Shown here: positions 44,926 through 47,555 of the stretch, one piece after another
Layout: every line of letters starts with the position of its first letter
Position numbering within the stretch: the first letter of the stretch is position 1
Origin: SAR202 cluster bacterium
GTDB taxonomy: Bacteria; Chloroflexota; Dehalococcoidia; Lucifugimonadales; UBA826
Direction of reading: 5' to 3'
Assembly (NCBI GenBank): GCA_008373095.1
Contig: RQOP01000039.1
Span: 1-47,555 of the forward strand
DNA: 47,555 nt
Program-made: the position numbers and the translations under genes
The notes under the pieces: generated by a model
Told to the model about the DNA's origin: nothing
The model's input: only the letters and a program-made list of their open reading frames with translations
Database searches by the model: none

Positions 44926-46385
44926 ATCCGTATACCGCCGATCAAAGATCCAACGTCATGCGGGTTTGTTGCTTTGGCCGAAATATCTCCGATAATTTCA
45001 CCTGCAAAACATACCAATATACGATCAGAAAAATTTATTAATTCTTCTATATCTGAAGAGGAAAATATTATGGTGGTTCCGCTTTCAGATCGATCCAAAA
45101 GCTCATTCCAAACCCATTCCGAGGATTCTATATCAAGCCCTCTAGTTGGATGTTCCATAGCCAAAACCGAAAGATCACTTGGCATCAATGCAAGTAAAAG
45201 CCTTTGTTGGTTTCCTCCTGACAGATCTTCAGGCTTTGAGTTAACCGTTCCTCTAATGGCATATTCCTGTAATTTATCTTCAGCTAACTGAGTTGCTTTA
45301 CCCCAATTTATTGTCTTACCGCCCTGGTTTTCAGCCAAGGCAAAATGTTCCGTCACGGTTAGCCCTTGTATTAAACCTTCCCCTTCCCGATCAGCGGGCA
45401 GGTAATGGAATCCGTTTTCAATATGCCAACTGTAAGAATAATGGGATATGTCCTCTCCACTGAAACTTACGCTACCGCTGAATGGGTTTGTTAATCCAGA
45501 AATACTCCTCAATAAAATGCGCTGTCCAGCGCCTTCAAGGCCGGCGAGTCCAATGATTTCACCTTCAGAAAATCTGCAACTCACATCCTCTATACTCCCA
45601 TTTTCATCTTTTGCACTTATAGCATCTAATACAAGTACATTTTTACCTAAAACAGTTTGACTTTGAGGTGTTGATTGTTCATACCCACCAAACATGAGAT
45701 CGATTAGATCAGAGGTTGGACAGGGCACAGTCAGAGTATCTACCAACATTCCCTTGCGCAAAACAGTCACCCGATTGCAAATTGATTGAATTTCCTCCAA
45801 CTTATGGGAAACAAAAATAACAGACATGCCACTAGCCGCTAGGCGTTCTATAGTGGCAAACAAATTTTTCCGTTGGTCCTCAGAAATAGCAGTTGTTGGT
45901 TCATCTAAAATCAGCACCCTGGCACCCATCCAAAGCAACCTAGCTATTTCTAATTGCTGTCTCTCTCCAATCGTTAGAGTTGAAGCAATGGCATCCGGGT
46001 CCAGATCAAATCCGTATTCTTGAGATATATCGCTTATGGCGTCTCTAACTGCTGTCCTGTCGAAATCACGGGATTTAGGTAAGCCTGCAAGAAAGTTATC
46101 TATTATGGAAAATGGCAAAAACACCAAGGGCTCTTGGTGCAGTATCCCTATTCCAGACTCTATCGCATCTGTGGGAGATGATAGATCCAAATAGTCGCCA
46201 TCCAACTCCACTGTTCCTGAGTCAGAAACGAGGGAGCCTGAAATTATATTGACTAAAGTAGACTTACCAGCCCCATTTTCACCAAGTAGCCCGTGAATCT
46301 CACCTTCGCCTATTTCAACAGATATATCGTCATTGGCTAAGATAGTTCCGAAACGTTTGGTTATATTTAGTAACTTCAAAGACAT
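44922..46385 (-). CDS. Nucleoside ABC transporter ATP-binding protein (NupO/RbsA-type, duplicated)
   Basis: A 487-residue ATPase with two fused ABC domains. The first has Walker A GENGAGKST near residues 35-43, signature LTIGERQQLEI and Walker B VLILDEPTTA. The second has a degenerate Walker A (GLEGAGQRIL, no Lys), signature LSGGNQQRLLLA and an altered Walker B (AMEHPTRGLD), as in other RbsA/YufO proteins. Only the N-terminal site is likely to hydrolyse ATP. It lies 20 nt after the substrate-binding protein. Confidence 0.92.
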   Translation of the reverse strand: MSLKLLNITKRFGTILANDDISVEIGEGEIHGLLGENGAGKSTLVNIISGSLVSDSGTVELDGDYLDLSSPTDAIESGIGILHQEPLVFLPFSIIDNFLAGLPKSRDFDRTAVRDAISDISQEYGFDLDPDAIASTLTIGERQQLEIARLLWMGARVLILDEPTTAISEDQRKNLFATIERLAASGMSVIFVSHKLEEIQSICNRVTVLRKGMLVDTLTVPCPTSDLIDLMFGGYEQSTPQSQTVLGKNVLVLDAISAKDENGSIEDVSCRFSEGEIIGLAGLEGAGQRILLRSISGLTNPFSGSVSFSGEDISHYSYSWHIENGFHYLPADREGEGLIQGLTVTEHFALAENQGGKTINWGKATQLAEDKLQEYAIRGTVNSKPEDLSGGNQQRLLLALMPSDLSVLAMEHPTRGLDIESSEWVWNELLDRSESGTTIIFSSSDIEELINFSDRILVCFAGEIIGDISAKATNPHDVGSLIGGIRI

Positions 46386-46405
46386 GAAGTCTACCCAGTC
46401 TTTTT

Positions 46406-47555
46406 CTATTCAGTTGTGGATGCCCCTTCTATACCTTCAAGCAGCATAGGAAGATACCAAATTTCCTTATCGCTGGCCTCTTTGCCATCAGCCAAGAAAG
46501 TTGAACCATCCTGATAATTGATAGGTCCCTTCCAAAGGTTCAAATCACCTGTGGATAATTTTTCTATGAATTCATCCAGAGTTTTTGAATTTTCAGCAGT
46601 TAAGCCGTCACCTTTCAAAAATCCAATCGCACTGGAATCATGGTCATTAATATCGTCCCAATCTGGTCCCACCCACTCAAATGAGGCTTTGAAATTTCCA
46701 TCTATTACCGATCTAGCTATCTTGTGATAGGAAGGACCCCAATTGAAATAAGGCACTCCTAGGCACACTTCCGGAGCCTCTGAACATGCGCCTTCATAGT
46801 CATAGGGCACTGCCCATACAGTTTTCCCTGAAGCCGCTTCTTGACCGGCAACTACGATAGCTTCCGTTGTATCAATACCAGATATTATTACGTCTGAACC
46901 CGAGGCTATAAAGTCGTTTACGACCACGGTTGGGTCTTGGGTCACACCTGGAATATTGAACCAAAATCCTATCCAGGTAACTTTGAATGTTAAGTCAGAT
47001 GCGCTTTTACCTTTGACAGTTTCCCAACAATGCTTCGCTCCTAAATAGGTGGAGCTGACCAATCTTCGCGTCTCCGCATTAATCAAAGGTCCGAGATATG
47101 AAATATTTCCAGTATCAGACTGAAGTGCCGCAGCGCATCCAGCCATCATCTTCCCATATTCCATTTTACCCATCACATTCCCTAAACTTTTCAAATCGCT
47201 ACGATAATCCTCTCCGTCTGACCAAGCTGTATCACCTGAGGCCCATATCATTGGGGTATCTGGATGAGCTGCCGCGGCTTCCAAAATACCATCTTTCATA
47301 TCGTCAGAGGTCGCTAAAATTAAATTAGCACCCTGCGAAATCATATCCTCCACAACCTGGGGTACCGTAACGTTAGGAGAATCAGCAGGGTTAACTTTGT
47401 CTATTGTTATTAACTCCCCACCAGCCTTGCTAACAGCATAGGAGGCACCTTCGAAATGGGCTTGAGACCACCCATGGTCATCCTGCGGCCCAACTAATAT
47501 CAAACCCAACTTGAAGGATTCGCTATCAACACCGCCACTACTAGAGCAAGCCCCT
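46406..47555 (-). CDS. BMP family substrate-binding lipoprotein (partial, runs off the window end)
   Basis: The frame continues past the first possible start at 47509 up to the window edge, giving at least 383 residues. The upstream part reads GACSSSGGVDSESFK, with an AC lipobox-like step, so the true start and signal peptide are outside the window. Family traits include LVGPQDDHGWSQAHFEGA, IWASGD and a late WKGPINYQDGS. It belongs to the BmpA/Med/PnrA nucleoside-binding family and would feed the three transporter genes downstream. The 3' end is intact. Confidence 0.9.
   Translation of the reverse strand, partial: GACSSSGGVDSESFKLGLILVGPQDDHGWSQAHFEGASYAVSKAGGELITIDKVNPADSPNVTVPQVVEDMISQGANLILATSDDMKDGILEAAAAHPDTPMIWASGDTAWSDGEDYRSDLKSLGNVMGKMEYGKMMAGCAAALQSDTGNISYLGPLINAETRRLVSSTYLGAKHCWETVKGKSASDLTFKVTWIGFWFNIPGVTQDPTVVVNDFIASGSDVIISGIDTTEAIVVAGQEAASGKTVWAVPYDYEGACSEAPEVCLGVPYFNWGPSYHKIARSVIDGNFKASFEWVGPDWDDINDHDSSAIGFLKGDGLTAENSKTLDEFIEKLSTGDLNLWKGPINYQDGSTFLADGKEASDKEIWYLPMLLEGIEGASTTE

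Overview
This 47.6-kb window looks like a compact bacterial chromosome fragment of moderate-to-low GC (judged by eye, not computed). No phage, insertion sequence, CRISPR array or integrase is recognisable. Gene content suggests a marine Chloroflexota lineage, possibly near the SAR202/Dehalococcoidia groups: a DUF1800/DUF1501 pair, a luciferase-like monooxygenase, an enolase-superfamily dehydratase, YtcJ-type amidohydrolase, RraA-type aldolase, a UGSC selenoprotein, and a coiled-coil protein beside coaD/rsmD. This placement is inference from content; no rRNA is present.

Layout. 0.2-9 kb: tRNA-Arg, a YyaL/DUF255 thioredoxin-domain protein, a lutAB-like lactate-oxidation pair, a small membrane protein, a VOC protein, an NHL-repeat protein and the DUF1800/DUF1501 pair. 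9.2-15.5 kb: a two-gene unit whose second gene contains an in-frame TGA followed by a SECIS-like hairpin (UGSC selenoprotein), then a reverse-strand block with an MDMPI-like protein, EVE and SirB1 proteins, a selenocysteine tRNA, thioredoxin, a lipoprotein and a cysteine desulfurase. 15.7-20 kb: a Gld-type ABC transporter with two accessory proteins. 20-28 kb: divergent CinA, tRNA-Pro, a split D-glutamate cyclase pair, a coiled-coil protein, coaD, rsmD, lysS and an amidohydrolase. 28-34 kb: ileS under a T-box leader with its own promoter, an RraA protein, a FAD oxidoreductase and tRNA-Leu/tRNA-Cys. 34-37 kb: an MBL-fold hydrolase, an LLM flavin oxidoreductase and an MFS carrier. 37-47.5 kb: one long reverse-strand run with a BMP-type purine/nucleoside ABC transporter plus a phosphoribosyltransferase, followed by two SDRs, an aldo/keto reductase, a hotdog thioesterase-like protein, a 51-residue protein and an enolase-superfamily dehydratase.

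The strongest discovery is the selenium theme. The stop that seems to break the gene at 10342-10875 lies exactly at the Sec position of a U-G-S-C motif, has a seven-base-pair hairpin with a G-first apical loop 19 nt downstream, and lies 2.2 kb from a tRNA gene with anticodon TCA, a six-base-pair D stem and a long variable arm. Together these show that the organism decodes UGA as selenocysteine here. SelA, SelB and SelD are not in the window. Other notable points are a complete T-box on ileS, a two-gene version of the animal D-glutamate cyclase, frequent TTG starts, and several convincing sigma70-type promoters with exact 17-nt spacers.
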